DNA of 64,000 bases from Planobispora longispora (GCF_016863135.1 NZ_BOOH01000064.1:1-64000), one strand, 5' to 3'; counted from the stretch's first letter, positions 50,405 through 59,676 are shown. Translations and numbers: made by a program. Notes: generated by a model from the sequence alone, not told the origin.

Positions 50405-50446
50405 CCGTGAAGTTCCACCCGTGAAGTTCCACCCGTGAGATTCCGG
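50405..50446. repeat. 14-bp tandem repeats
   Basis: CCGTGAAGTTCCAC is repeated twice exactly, with a third diverged copy, between the helicase and DUF2087 genes. Confidence 0.7.
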
Positions 50447-50544
50447 CGGCGGGATCTCACGGACGTCCTGCCGGCGTCCTGCGGCCGTCTCGCGGGCAGG
50501 ATTTCCGGTGGCGGCGCGTGAGCGGGAGCCGGAAGGATGAACTC

Positions 50545-51129
50545 ATGAGTGATGAGGCGATCAGGCAGGTTCTCGGTCTTCTGTACCAGGACGACACGTT
50601 GCGGGTGTTGTCGGCGCTGGCCCTGGAACGCGGGCCCGAGGAGTCCGGGCTGGACCGGGACGCGATGCTGCTGGCGCTGAACCGGCTGGAGCGCGGCGGG
50701 CTGGCCGTACCGGACGGCGAGGGCGGGTGGCGGGTGCGGCGCGAGCGCTTCCGCGAGTTGCTGCACGCCTCCGCCCCCGCGCCCGAGGTGCTCTCCCCGG
50801 AGGAGAAGGTCCTGCGCTCCTTCCTCGTGGACGGGCGGCTGCGGGCCATCCCCACCAAGCGGGACAAGCAGCTCATCGTGCTGGACTACATCGCCCAGGT
50901 CTTCGAGCCGGGCGTGCGCTACCCGGAGAAGGCCGTCAACGTGGCGCTGCGCGCCTTCCACGACGACTACGCGGCGCTCCGCCGCTACCTGGTGGACGAG
51001 GGCATGCTGACCCGTGAGAACAACGTCTACTGGCGCAGCGGCGGCGCCGTGCACGTCTCCCCCGGCGAACCGTCCGGCAGCGTCTCCGGCGGCGTCCCCG
51101 GCGGTCTCTCCGGTGGCGCCGACGCCTGA
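50545..51129 (+). CDS. DUF2087 domain protein with HTH-like N-terminus
   Basis: 194 residues. The first 75 residues look like a winged-helix unit (QVLGLLYQDDTLRVLSALAL, DRDAMLLALNRLERGGLAVP). DUF2087 follows at about 88-170 (EEKVLRSFLVDGRLRAIPTK, RDKQLIVLDYIAQVFEPGVR, YPEKAVNVALRAFHDDYAAL, RRYLVDEGML). DUF2087 proteins are probably regulators. The ATG has GGAAGGA in front; an earlier GTG is less likely. The Gly/Ser-rich tail overlaps the convergent WYL gene by 103 bases. Confidence 0.85.
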   Translation: MSDEAIRQVLGLLYQDDTLRVLSALALERGPEESGLDRDAMLLALNRLERGGLAVPDGEGGWRVRRERFRELLHASAPAPEVLSPEEKVLRSFLVDGRLRAIPTKRDKQLIVLDYIAQVFEPGVRYPEKAVNVALRAFHDDYAALRRYLVDEGMLTRENNVYWRSGGAVHVSPGEPSGSVSGGVPGGLSGGADA

Positions 51130-52052
51130 AGCCGGGCCGCCAGCTCCCGGACGTGCTCGACCAGCTCGGCCGGCTCGTGCACGGTGAAGGGGAAGCCGAG
51201 CAGGCCGACGGTGAGGGCGAGCCACTCCAGGGAGTCGGCGCCGCTGCGCAGCAGGCAGCGGTCCTCCCCCGCCGGTTCCAGCACGGTCCCCGGGCCGGGG
51301 TAGCGGTCGGCGACGGCCGCGAGCGGCGCGTGCACGGTCACCACCGCCCGGTAGCGGGTGATCGGAGCGGTGATCGACTCCTCGACGTACCCGGGCGGCG
51401 GCTCGCGCGGGGCGGAGCGCACCCCGACGGCCAGCGGCCGCGAGAGCCGGTCCACCCGGAAGGTCCGCCACTCCTCCCGCCCGGTGTCCCAGGCGACGAG
51501 ATACCAGCGCCGCCCGGTGGACACCAGCCGGTACGGCTCCACCAGGCGGCCGGTCACGGCGCCGTCGCGGCTGCGGTAGCCGAACCGCAGCCGTTCGTGG
51601 TCCCGGCAGGCCTGGGCCAGCGTCGCCAGGGTGCCGGGCTCGACGGTGGGCCAGGCCCCCTGGATGGTCACCGTCTGGGTCTGCAGGGTGTTGACCCGGC
51701 GGCGCAGCCGGGAGGGCAGGACCTGCTCCAGCTTGGCCAGGGCGCGGGCGGAGGTCTCCTCGATCCCGGCCACCGTGCCGCTCGCCGCCGTGCGCAGGCC
51801 CACCGCGATGGCCACGGCCTCGTCGTCGTCGAGCAGGAGCGGCGGCATCGCGGTCCCGGCCTCCAGCCGGTATCCCCCGGCGGGGCCGGTCGTCGCGCGG
51901 ACCGGGTAGCCGAGTTCCCGCAGGCGGTCGATGTCGCGGCGGAGCGTGCGCGGGCTCACCCCGAGCCGCCCGGCGAGCTCCGGTCCCGGCCACTCGCGGC
52001 GGCCCTGCAGCAGGGAGAGCAGTCGCAGCACGCGTCCCGTGGTGTCGGCCAT
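51027..52052 (-). CDS. WYL-domain transcriptional regulator
   Basis: 341 residues. HTH at about 5-60 (RVLRLLSLLQGRREWPGPEL, SPRTLRRDIDRLRELGYPV), WYL core at about 135-215 (LVEPYRLVSTGRRWYLVAWD, WRTFRVDRLS) and WCX-like C-terminal domain. It is divergent from the UvrA-like gene, with 64 bases between starts, so it is likely its regulator. The Pro-rich tail (ERPPGTPPETLPDGSPG) overlaps the DUF2087 gene's end. The start chosen is MADTTGRV; an upstream in-frame ATG would lie inside the neighbour. Confidence 0.88.
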   Translation of the reverse strand: MADTTGRVLRLLSLLQGRREWPGPELAGRLGVSPRTLRRDIDRLRELGYPVRATTGPAGGYRLEAGTAMPPLLLDDDEAVAIAVGLRTAASGTVAGIEETSARALAKLEQVLPSRLRRRVNTLQTQTVTIQGAWPTVEPGTLATLAQACRDHERLRFGYRSRDGAVTGRLVEPYRLVSTGRRWYLVAWDTGREEWRTFRVDRLSRPLAVGVRSAPREPPPGYVEESITAPITRYRAVVTVHAPLAAVADRYPGPGTVLEPAGEDRCLLRSGADSLEWLALTVGLLGFPFTVHEPAELVEHVRELAARLQASAPPERPPGTPPETLPDGSPGETCTAPPLRQ

Positions 52053-52116
52053 GTCCTCCACGATGCCACCGGTTGCGGCCGGGAACTGGCCTAAACCCTC
52101 GCTAGCGTCGAGACAC

Positions 52117-54495
52117 ATGAGCTACATCGAGATCACCGGCGCCCGCGAGAACAACCTCAAGAACGTCTCGCTGAAGATCCCCAAGAGGCAGATCACGGTC
52201 TTCACCGGCGTGTCGGGTTCCGGCAAGTCGTCCCTGGTGTTCGACACGATCGCCGCGGAGTCGCAACGGCAGCTCAACGAGACCTTCACCGCCTTCGTCC
52301 GCAACCGCCTGCCCCGCTACGGCAGGCCGGACGCCGACGCCCTGGAGAACCTCTCCCCCGCGGTCGTGGTCGGCCAGCGCCGCCTGGGCGGGAACTCCCG
52401 CTCCACGGTCGGCACGATCACCGACGTCTACGCGCTGCTGCGCCTGCTCTACTCGCGCGTCGGCCGGCCGCACGCCGGGTTCTCCAACGCCTTCTCCTTC
52501 AACGATCCGGCCGGGATGTGCCCGGAGTGCGAGGGGGTCGGCAAGAAGATCGCCCTGGACCTGGACCGGGCGCTGGACAGGTCCAGGGCGCTCAACGAGG
52601 GCGCGATCCTGCTGCCGAACTTCGGGGTCGGCACCTGGTACTGGAAGACGTACGCGCTGTCGGGGCTGTTCGACAACGACAAGCCCCTGCGGGACTACAC
52701 CGGGGCCGAATGGGAGCTGCTGCTGCGCGGCCGGGGGCCGGACGTCAGATTCGAGACGAAGGGCGGCCCGGTCCACCAGAAGTTCGAGGGCCTGCTCGAC
52801 AAGTTCGACCGGCTCTACATCAAACGGGACATCGACACGATGTCCAACCGGGAGGCGCTGTTCCGCTTCGTCTCCGACGAGGTCTGCCCGCTGTGCGCGG
52901 GGGCCAGGCTCAACCAGGCCGCGCTGTCCAGCAAGATCGGCGGGCGCTCCATCGCCGAGCTGGCGGCGATGGAGATCCGACTGCTGGTCGACGTGGTCGC
53001 GGAGATCACCGAACCGGTGGCGGCGACGATGGTCGAGGCCCTGCTGGACCGGTTGCGGCACCTGATCTCCATCGGGCTCGGATATCTCACCCTGAACCGG
53101 GAGACGTCCACCCTGTCGGGCGGCGAGTCGCAGCGCGTCAAGCTGGTGCGGCACCTGGGCAGCAGCCTGGCGGACATGACGTACGTCTTCGACGAGCCGA
53201 CCGTCGGCCTGCACCCCCGTGACGTGTCCCGCATGAACGACCTGCTGCGCGAGCTGCGGGACAAGGGCAACACGGTGCTCGTGGTGGAGCACGACCGCGA
53301 CGTCATCGCGATCGCCGACCACGTGGTGGACGTCGGCCCGGGGGCCGGCGGGGACGGGGGCGAGATCGTCTACGAGGGCGACGTCTCCGGCCTGTACCGG
53401 GCCGCCGGCCTCACCGGCGGGCACCTGCGCCGCGATCCCCCGGTCAAGCGGGACTTCCGCGAGCCGACCGGCTGGCTGACCGTCGCCGGCGCCACCGCGC
53501 ACAACCTCAAGGACGTCACGGTCTCCTTCCCCACCGGCGTCCTGACCGTGGTCACCGGAGTGGCGGGCTCCGGCAAGAGCACGCTGGTCGGCGAGGTGTT
53601 CCTGGCCCGGTACCCGCAGTCCGTGGCCGTGGACCAGTCGGGGGTCTCCACCTCGATCCGCTCCAGCCCCGCCACCTACACCGGCCTGATGGACGACGTC
53701 CGCCGCCTGTTCGCCAAGGCCTGCGGCGTCAGCCCCTCCCTGTTCAGCTTCAACTCCGCGGGCGCCTGCCCGCGGTGCCAGGGGCTCGGGCTCATCTACA
53801 CGGACCTGGCGTTCATGGAGGGCGTGACGTCGGTCTGCGAGGCGTGCGAGGGACGGCGTTTCCGGGAGGAGGTGCTCGCCCACCGGCTGCGCGGCAGGTC
53901 CGTCCACGAGGTGCTGGAGATGACGGTGGGCGAGGCGGCGGGCTTCTTCACCGAGCCCCGGCCGCTGCGCACGCTGCGCGCGCTGGAGGAGGTGGGCCTG
54001 GGTTATCTCACGCTCGGCCAGCCGCTGAGCACCCTGTCGGGCGGCGAGTGCCAGCGCATCAAGCTCGCCGCGGAACTGCGCAAGAAGGGCGGCGTCTACG
54101 TGATGGACGAGCCGACCACGGGGCTGCACATGGCGGACGTCGAGCACCTGATCGCCGTCATGGACAAGCTGGTGGACGGGGGGAACACGGTCATCGTGAT
54201 CGAGCACGACCTCGACGTCGTCAAGAGCGCCGACTGGGTGATCGACCTCGGCCCCGACGGCGGCGACCTGGGCGGCTCCGTCGTCTTCGAGGGCACGCCC
54301 GAGCGGTTGCTGCGGGCCCGGGACTCCCTGACCGCCGAACACCTCCGCCGCGACCTCGCCCGGCGGCCGCAGGGCGAGGTCCCGGCGGCGGGGTCACCGC
54401 GTCCGGATGACGGCCGAGCCCCGCTCAGCCGTAGTACTTCTTCGCGCCGTCGTGCAGCGGGACCGGGTCGGTCGTCGGCGCCTTCTCACGGGTGA
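52117..54495 (+). CDS. UvrA-like ABC ATPase (class II, drug-resistance type)
   Basis: 792 residues, about 150 shorter than housekeeping UvrA. Two ABC units have Walker A GVSGSGKSSLVF and GVAGSGKSTLVG, and signatures LSGGESQRVKL and LSGGECQRIKL. Zinc-type Cys pairs are CPECEGVG, CPLCAGARL, CPRCQGLGL and CEACEGRRF. The UvrB-binding region is reduced. Class II UvrA proteins of this size (DrrC-like) are linked to resistance against DNA-binding drugs. It is probably controlled by the adjacent WYL protein. A TAGCGT box 8 bases before the ATG suggests a leaderless transcript. The tail overlaps the convergent TAXI gene by 71 bases. Confidence 0.9.
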   Translation: MSYIEITGARENNLKNVSLKIPKRQITVFTGVSGSGKSSLVFDTIAAESQRQLNETFTAFVRNRLPRYGRPDADALENLSPAVVVGQRRLGGNSRSTVGTITDVYALLRLLYSRVGRPHAGFSNAFSFNDPAGMCPECEGVGKKIALDLDRALDRSRALNEGAILLPNFGVGTWYWKTYALSGLFDNDKPLRDYTGAEWELLLRGRGPDVRFETKGGPVHQKFEGLLDKFDRLYIKRDIDTMSNREALFRFVSDEVCPLCAGARLNQAALSSKIGGRSIAELAAMEIRLLVDVVAEITEPVAATMVEALLDRLRHLISIGLGYLTLNRETSTLSGGESQRVKLVRHLGSSLADMTYVFDEPTVGLHPRDVSRMNDLLRELRDKGNTVLVVEHDRDVIAIADHVVDVGPGAGGDGGEIVYEGDVSGLYRAAGLTGGHLRRDPPVKRDFREPTGWLTVAGATAHNLKDVTVSFPTGVLTVVTGVAGSGKSTLVGEVFLARYPQSVAVDQSGVSTSIRSSPATYTGLMDDVRRLFAKACGVSPSLFSFNSAGACPRCQGLGLIYTDLAFMEGVTSVCEACEGRRFREEVLAHRLRGRSVHEVLEMTVGEAAGFFTEPRPLRTLRALEEVGLGYLTLGQPLSTLSGGECQRIKLAAELRKKGGVYVMDEPTTGLHMADVEHLIAVMDKLVDGGNTVIVIEHDLDVVKSADWVIDLGPDGGDLGGSVVFEGTPERLLRARDSLTAEHLRRDLARRPQGEVPAAGSPRPDDGRAPLSRSTSSRRRAAGPGRSSAPSHG

Positions 54496-55396
54496 TGCTC
54501 TTGGCCGAGGGGTGGACCTTCTCCAGATCCGCCTTGCGGTCGAAGAGCAGCTTGGTCAGGCTCTCCGCGAGCGCCGCGTCCATCGCCGAGTTCACCACGA
54601 GCAGGTTGGGGACCACGATCGTGGGCACGTCGGCCGGGGTGGAGTAGACGTCCTTGCCGATCGTGCCCTGCGCGTAGACCTGGCCGTGCCCGGCCTGCAT
54701 CTTCGGCAGGGAGGCGTCGAGCGGGACGAAGGCGACCTTCTCCTTCATGCTGGTGAACAGGTCGGTGATGCCCGGGGTGGGCAGGCCGCCCGACCAGATC
54801 AGCGCGTCCAGGCTGCCGTCCTTCATGCCCTGCACGCTCTCGGGCAGGCCCAGGGACTGGCGGGTGACGTCCTTGTCGGGGTCGAGCCCCGCCGCCTCCA
54901 GCAGGCGCAGCGCGATGACCTCGGTGCCGGAGTTCGGCGAACCGGTGGAGACCCGCTTGCCCTTGAGGTCGGCGATGGACTTCACGTTCGCCTCGGTGGT
55001 GGCGACGACCTGGGTGGAGTTGTCGTACAGCCGGGCGATGGCGCGGATCGGCTGCGGCGAGGTGAACGCCCCCTTGCCCGCGATCGCGTCGGCCGCCGAG
55101 TCGGCGAGGGTGAAGGCGATGTCGGAGTCGCCCCGGACGACGCGCTGGATGTTCTCCACCGAGGCGCCGGTCGCCTCGGCCGTCGCCTGGTAGCCGGGGA
55201 GGTTCTTGTTGATCTGGTCGGCCAGGCCGCCGCCGAGGACGTAGTAGACGCCGGTGGTGTTGCCGGTGGCGATCGACAGGCGCTTGCCCCCGTCGCCGGC
55301 CGCCGTCCGGTCGGCGGTCTGTTCGGCGGACCGGTCGCCGCCGCAGGCGCTGAGCGCCAGGATCCCGGCGGCCAGCAGGACGGTGAGACGTCTCAT
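54425..55396 (-). CDS. TAXI-type TRAP transporter solute-binding lipoprotein
   Basis: 323 residues. Lipoprotein signal MRRLTVLLAAGILALSACGG (lipid Cys in LSAC). The mature part matches TAXI binding proteins: LSIATGNTTGVYYVLGGGLA, SDIAFTLADSAADAI, GKRVSTGSPNSGTEVIALRL, NLLVVNSAMDAALAESLTKL. It delivers a carboxylate or small organic substrate to the TRAP permease encoded just upstream (75-base gap). GAGAGG precedes the ATG. The substrate is not predictable. Confidence 0.92.
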   Translation of the reverse strand: MRRLTVLLAAGILALSACGGDRSAEQTADRTAAGDGGKRLSIATGNTTGVYYVLGGGLADQINKNLPGYQATAEATGASVENIQRVVRGDSDIAFTLADSAADAIAGKGAFTSPQPIRAIARLYDNSTQVVATTEANVKSIADLKGKRVSTGSPNSGTEVIALRLLEAAGLDPDKDVTRQSLGLPESVQGMKDGSLDALIWSGGLPTPGITDLFTSMKEKVAFVPLDASLPKMQAGHGQVYAQGTIGKDVYSTPADVPTIVVPNLLVVNSAMDAALAESLTKLLFDRKADLEKVHPSAKSITREKAPTTDPVPLHDGAKKYYG

Positions 55397-55471
55397 GATC
55401 GAACCTCTCGTTTCACGGGAGAAGTCCTCCCAGGGGTGTCGTGAGGATGTTCTTCGAGCGGTCTATGAGGT

Positions 55472-57547
55472 CTATGAGGTCTGTGAAGGGCCTTCCTGCG
55501 GGGCGCCTTCGCGCGGCTCTCCCTGCGGCGGGCGCGGCTCTCCCTGTGAGGTGTACGGCTCCTCCTGCGGCGGGCGCGGCTCCCCCCGTGACGGGTGCGC
55601 CTCCCGCCCGGAGTCGGGCGGGGCGAACCTGCGCAGCACCAGGTGGAGGACCGCCGCCAGGACGAGCACGCCCGCCCCGGCCAGCACGGGCCAGGGCGAC
55701 AGGAACAGCAGCAGGACGGCGGCCGCGCCGCACAGCGCCCGGACGGGCGCCCCGGACCGGCCCGGCGGCCAGCCGCCGGTGGCCGCGGCCAGCGCGGCCA
55801 CGGCCAGCGCCGACACCCCGGCGGCGAACAGGATCTCCCCCGCCGAGCCCTGGGCGAGCAGGCCCGCGCCCGCGGGCGTCAGCACGAAGGCGAAGGGCAC
55901 CAGGAAGGCGGGGAGGGTGTACTTCCAGGTGGCGAGCATGGTGCGGTAGGCGTTGCCGCCCGTGATGGCGGAGGCGGCGAAGGCCGACAGCGCCGTCGGC
56001 GGGCTCACCTCCGACAACACCGCGTAGTAGAAGATGAACATGTAGGTCTCGGCGTCGCTCACGCCGAGGTCCTTCAGCGCGGGCGCGATGATGACCGCGG
56101 CGATCACGAAGGACGCGGTCACCGGCACGGCGAGGCCGAGCAGGAGCACCGCCAGCGCGCACATCAGCGCGGTGACCGCGAGCACCCCGCCGGAGACCCC
56201 GACGATCAGCGAACTGGCCTTGAGTCCCAGCCCGGTGAGCGTGACGACGGCGACGATCATCCCGGCGGCGGCGCAGGTGGCCGCGACCGGCAGCACCCCC
56301 AGGGCGCCCGCGGCCAGCGCGCGGGCCGCCCGGCGGGGCGTGAGCCGGTGCTCGCGGTCGAGGAAGGAGAGCGCGAAGGCCAGGAGCGTGGCGTACACCA
56401 CCGCGCGGAACGGCGACTGGCCCAGTGCCATCAGCGCGACGATGACGAACAGCGAGCTGAAGTGGTAGCCGAAGCGCCGCAGCAGCGGCCCCAGGCGCGG
56501 CGCGTCGATGGCGACGGCGTGCGTGCCGTACCGGCGGGCGTCGATCTCGATCGCCAGGAAGATCCCCAGGTAGTACAGGAGGGTGGGGATCAGGGCGTAG
56601 ATCAGCACCGTCAGGTAGCCGACCTCCATGTACTCGGCGATGATGAACGCCGCCGCGCCCAGCGTGGGCGGGGACAGGATCGCCCCGATGCCCGCCGCGG
56701 CGAGCACTCCCCCGCCCTGCTCGCGCGGGTAGCCCGCGCGGCGCAGGATCGGCCAGGCGACGCTGCCGACGCTCACCGTCGTCGCGACCCCGGAGCCGCT
56801 GACCGTGCCGAGCAGGAAGCCCGCCAGGGTCACCGTACGGCCCGGCGCGGCCCGCGAGCGCCGGAACGCCGCCAGCGAGACGTCCACGAAGAACCGCCCC
56901 GCGCCGGAGTGGTCGAGGACGGCCCCGTAGATCGTGAACAGGATGATGTAGGTCGCCGCGACGTCCAGCGGCACGCCGTACACCCCGTCGGTGCCCATGA
57001 CGAACGAGGCGAGGATCCGGTCGATGTCGTAGCCGCGGTGCCCGAGCAGCCAGTCGAAGGGCAGGTAGCCGCCGTAGTAGGCGTAGGCCAGGAACACCAG
57101 GCAGACCGCGGGCAGGATCCAGCCGACGGTCCGGCGGCACGCCTCCAGGATCAGCAGGCAGATGACCGCCCCGGCGACCGTGTCGAGGACGGTGGGGTCG
57201 AACGTGCGCCGGATGAAGTCGTCGAAGACCACCAGCGGGTAGGCGCACGCCGCCAGGGAGAGCGCGGCCAGCGCCCAGTCGGCGGCGCCCGGCCCGTTTC
57301 CGCTCCGCCGCCGGGGCTTGTAGCAGACGAAGACGAGCGGGAGCACGACCGCCAGGAAGAGCATGCGGTACGGCAGGACGGAGCCGGGGAAGAACGTCCA
57401 CCACAGCACGTAGACCGACAGGCCCAGCGCGATCAGGGTGACGGCCCTGGAGAGCGTGCCGGACAGGTGCCGGGCGGGCCGCTCGGCGTCGAACTCCGCG
57501 ATGAGCGCCTCGGGTGAGGGCGGAGGTGCCGCTGTGGTGCCCGTCAA
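55472..57547 (-). CDS. TRAP transporter fused permease (4TM plus 12TM)
   Basis: 691 residues, DctQ and DctM parts in one chain, as is usual for TAXI systems. About 17-18 membrane helices. The large subunit has the family blocks ASFVMGTDGVYGVPLDVAAT, YIILFTIYGAVLDHSG, VSGSGVATTVSVGSVAWPIL, SPPTLGAAAFIIAEY and VSDAETYMFIFYYAVLSEVS. The C-terminal 45 residues are Glu/Pro/Gly repeats (GEPRPPQ). The TTG start has GGGGAGCGGCGT in front. It is followed by the solute-binding gene. It uses a sodium or proton gradient. Confidence 0.92.
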   Translation of the reverse strand: MTGTTAAPPPSPEALIAEFDAERPARHLSGTLSRAVTLIALGLSVYVLWWTFFPGSVLPYRMLFLAVVLPLVFVCYKPRRRSGNGPGAADWALAALSLAACAYPLVVFDDFIRRTFDPTVLDTVAGAVICLLILEACRRTVGWILPAVCLVFLAYAYYGGYLPFDWLLGHRGYDIDRILASFVMGTDGVYGVPLDVAATYIILFTIYGAVLDHSGAGRFFVDVSLAAFRRSRAAPGRTVTLAGFLLGTVSGSGVATTVSVGSVAWPILRRAGYPREQGGGVLAAAGIGAILSPPTLGAAAFIIAEYMEVGYLTVLIYALIPTLLYYLGIFLAIEIDARRYGTHAVAIDAPRLGPLLRRFGYHFSSLFVIVALMALGQSPFRAVVYATLLAFALSFLDREHRLTPRRAARALAAGALGVLPVAATCAAAGMIVAVVTLTGLGLKASSLIVGVSGGVLAVTALMCALAVLLLGLAVPVTASFVIAAVIIAPALKDLGVSDAETYMFIFYYAVLSEVSPPTALSAFAASAITGGNAYRTMLATWKYTLPAFLVPFAFVLTPAGAGLLAQGSAGEILFAAGVSALAVAALAAATGGWPPGRSGAPVRALCGAAAVLLLFLSPWPVLAGAGVLVLAAVLHLVLRRFAPPDSGREAHPSRGEPRPPQEEPYTSQGEPRPPQGEPREGAPQEGPSQTS

Positions 57548-57623
57548 ACGCCGCTCCCCGGATGAGCCGCCATGTCGTTGACGGCACCGTATCCGGGTGG
57601 TTGACGCGGCTTCGTCAGAAAAA

Positions 57624-57647
57624 GATCACAGTATCATCACTATGATC
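57624..57647. promoter_or_regulatory. Possible operator upstream of the TRAP operon
   Basis: GATCA and TGATC are 14 bases apart in a short AT-rich patch, 77 bases before the permease start. Symmetry is only five bases per arm, so support is weak. Confidence 0.3.
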
Positions 57648-57714
57648 GTTTCCAGGCTCGCGGGGTCGCCGCCCGCGGCGTCTCCCGCCGCGTCTCCCCG
57701 CCCGCGGCTTCCCG

Positions 57715-58839
57715 TCAGCCGCCCGAGGTGTCGAGCTCGGCGTCCGCGCAGGGCACGGCGAGGTCGTAGGGGTCGTCCAGCCAGCCGGCGGGCAGGTGCA
57801 CGCGGTCCCGGGCGTGGGTCTTGCCGCGCGGGGTGTCCGTCACCCCGTCCGGCCAGGGCTGCGCGGCGTCCAGCTCGGCCAGGCCCCCGCGCAGCTCGGC
57901 GAGGGTGTTCGAGGTGGCCAGGCGGCGGCGCAGGTCGGCGCCGGCGACGAAGCCCTTGAGGTACCAGCCGACGTGCTTGCGGAAGTCGGCCACGGCGTGC
58001 TGCTCGCTGCCGAAGCTCTCGGCCAGCAGCGTGGCGTGCCGGTCCATGGTCGCGGCGACCTCGCCCAGCGACGGCCGGGCCCGCTCGGCGCTCCCCTCGC
58101 ACACGGCGGCCAGGTCGCGGAAGAGCCAGGGGCGGCCCAGGCAGCCCCGGCCCACCACGACCCCGTCGCACCCGGTCGACTCCATCATCCGCAGCGCGTC
58201 GTCGGCGCTCCAGATGTCACCGTTGCCGAGCACCGGGATCTCGGTGACCGCCTCCTTCAGCCGCGCGATCGCCTCCCAGTCGGCCGTCCCGCCGTAGTGC
58301 TGGATCGCGGTGCGGCCGTGCAGCGCGACCGCGGCGATCCCCTCCTCCACGGCGATCCGCCCGGCGTCCAGGTAGGTCAGGTGGTCGTCGTCGATGCCCT
58401 TGCGCATCTTCATGGTCACCGGGAGCGTCCCGGCGTTGCGCACGGCCTCGCGCAGGATGGCGCGGAGCAGGTTCCGCTTGTACGGCAGCGCGGACCCGCC
58501 GCCGCGCCGGGTCACCTTGGGCACCGGGCAGCCGAAGTTGAGGTCGACGTGGTCGGCCAGGCCCTCCTCGGCGACCATCCGCACGGCCCGGCCGACGGTG
58601 ACCGGGTCGACCCCGTACAGCTGGATGCTCCGGAACTTCTCCTCCGGCGCGAAGCGGATCATCTTGAGGGTCTTGGCGTTCCGCTCCACCAGCGCCCGCG
58701 TCGTGATCATCTCGCAGACGAACAGCCCGCCGCCCTGCTCCCGGCAGAGCGTGCGGAAGGGCGCGTTGGTGATCCCCGCCATGGGCGCGAGGACGACCGG
58801 CGGCCAGACCTCCAGCGAACCCAGCTTCAACGACTCCAC
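57715..58839 (-). CDS. dusB: tRNA dihydrouridine synthase B
   Basis: 374 residues. FMN-binding TIM barrel with VVLAPMAGITNAPFRTLCRE, the catalytic Cys in DLNFGCPVPKVTRRGGGSAL, MKMRKGIDDDHLTYLDAG, ALHGRTAIQHYGGTADW and the FMN-phosphate segment GNGDIWSADDALRMME. It reduces uridine in the tRNA D-loop. It is divergent from a tRNA Gly-Val pair 160 bases away. The last 50 residues are a family-typical helical RNA-binding part. Confidence 0.95.
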   Translation of the reverse strand: MESLKLGSLEVWPPVVLAPMAGITNAPFRTLCREQGGGLFVCEMITTRALVERNAKTLKMIRFAPEEKFRSIQLYGVDPVTVGRAVRMVAEEGLADHVDLNFGCPVPKVTRRGGGSALPYKRNLLRAILREAVRNAGTLPVTMKMRKGIDDDHLTYLDAGRIAVEEGIAAVALHGRTAIQHYGGTADWEAIARLKEAVTEIPVLGNGDIWSADDALRMMESTGCDGVVVGRGCLGRPWLFRDLAAVCEGSAERARPSLGEVAATMDRHATLLAESFGSEQHAVADFRKHVGWYLKGFVAGADLRRRLATSNTLAELRGGLAELDAAQPWPDGVTDTPRGKTHARDRVHLPAGWLDDPYDLAVPCADAELDTSGG

Positions 58840-58927
58840 CCGGAGTTTCTACCGCACCCGGCCGAGTGGGACGAACCGGTTCCCGGTGACGGGACCGGCG
58901 CGGGGAGACGCGCAGGGGAAGGCGCGG

Positions 58928-58958
58928 TTACACACCTGGCCGGAAAACCCGCTAGAGT
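58928..58958 (+). promoter_or_regulatory. Promoter of the second tRNA cluster
   Basis: TTACAC and TAGAGT hexamers are 19 bases apart, 40 bases before tRNA-Gly. The segment GCTAGAGTTCTCT matches the first tRNA cluster's promoter at 12 of 13 bases. Confidence 0.5.
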
Positions 58959-58998
58959 TCTCTCGTCGCCGCGGGGCGGAAACGCCCGGCGGAAACAC

Positions 58999-59070
58999 GC
59001 GGAAGTGGCTCAGGGGTAGAGCATCACCTTGCCAAGGTGAGGGTCGCGGGTTCGAATCCCGTCTTCCGCT
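58999..59070 (+). tRNA. tRNA-Gly (anticodon GCC), second copy
   Basis: A 72-base sequence identical to the tRNA-Gly at 13405, with the same acceptor, anticodon loop TTGCCAA and discriminator T. Confidence 0.97.
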
Positions 59071-59084
59071 CTGGATTCACCCGA

Positions 59085-59156
59085 GGACGATTAGCTCAGC
59101 GGGAGAGCGCTTCCCTGACACGGAAGAGGTCACAGGTTCAATCCCTGTATCGTCCA
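59085..59156 (+). tRNA. tRNA-Val (anticodon GAC), second copy
   Basis: A 72-base sequence identical to the tRNA-Val at 13589. The next three bases happen to be CCA. It follows tRNA-Gly by 14 bases; the tRNA-Cys of the first cluster is absent. Confidence 0.97.
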
Positions 59157-59202
59157 CCACGCTCCAGGACAGGCCAGGCCCGACCTGGTCGGACAGGAGA
59201 CG

Positions 59203-59241
59203 AAGCCCCAGCTCGCGGTCTTGATCGTGAGACTGGGGCTT
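59203..59241 (+). terminator. Terminator of the Gly-Val tRNA pair
   Basis: AAGCCCCAG and CTGGGGCTT form the outer stem around a partly paired loop, followed directly by TTTGTTGTT. Confidence 0.8.
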
Positions 59242-59383
59242 TTGTTGTTCCTGATCGTTCCGGGGTGCCGCCGGCACCGGTGCCGGCGTCGCGCCGGCCC
59301 GGAACGCATTCGGCGCGGCGGCCCGGCTGCTGCGACCCGCCGAGTCCGAACCGCTCCCGTGGGAGCGGGCGATCGTGCGCGCC

Positions 59384-59611
59384 TCATCGCCCTTGTAGTC
59401 CCTGCTTCCCGCGCGCCTGCGTCCCGGGTGGCAGGGGGACGCCCTCCGGCACGGGCTCGGCGGGCGTCGCGGGAACCGTGGCCCGCTCGGCGGACAGCCG
59501 CACGCGGCCGGCGGAGTAGGTCCCGCCCGGCGCGGTCCCCGTCTTCTGGACCCCTGTGCTGCCGCACGCCGCGAGCATCAACACCAGAGCGACGACCCAA
59601 CTCCGTCTCAT
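59384..59611 (-). CDS. Small lipoprotein of unknown function
   Basis: 75 residues. MRRSWVVALVLMLAACGSTG is a clear lipoprotein signal with lipobox LAAC. The mature part of about 60 residues is Pro/Ala/Thr/Gly-rich (TPAEPVPEGVPLPPGTQARG) with no domain. AGGGGT lies just before the ATG. It ends near the tRNA terminator. I do not recognise the family. Confidence 0.6.
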   Translation of the reverse strand: MRRSWVVALVLMLAACGSTGVQKTGTAPGGTYSAGRVRLSAERATVPATPAEPVPEGVPLPPGTQARGKQGLQGR

Positions 59612-59676
59612 ACCCCTGAAACGATCACCTTCGGCGCGCGGTTCAGGCGGTGGGGAAGAACTTGAGACGGGCGGGT

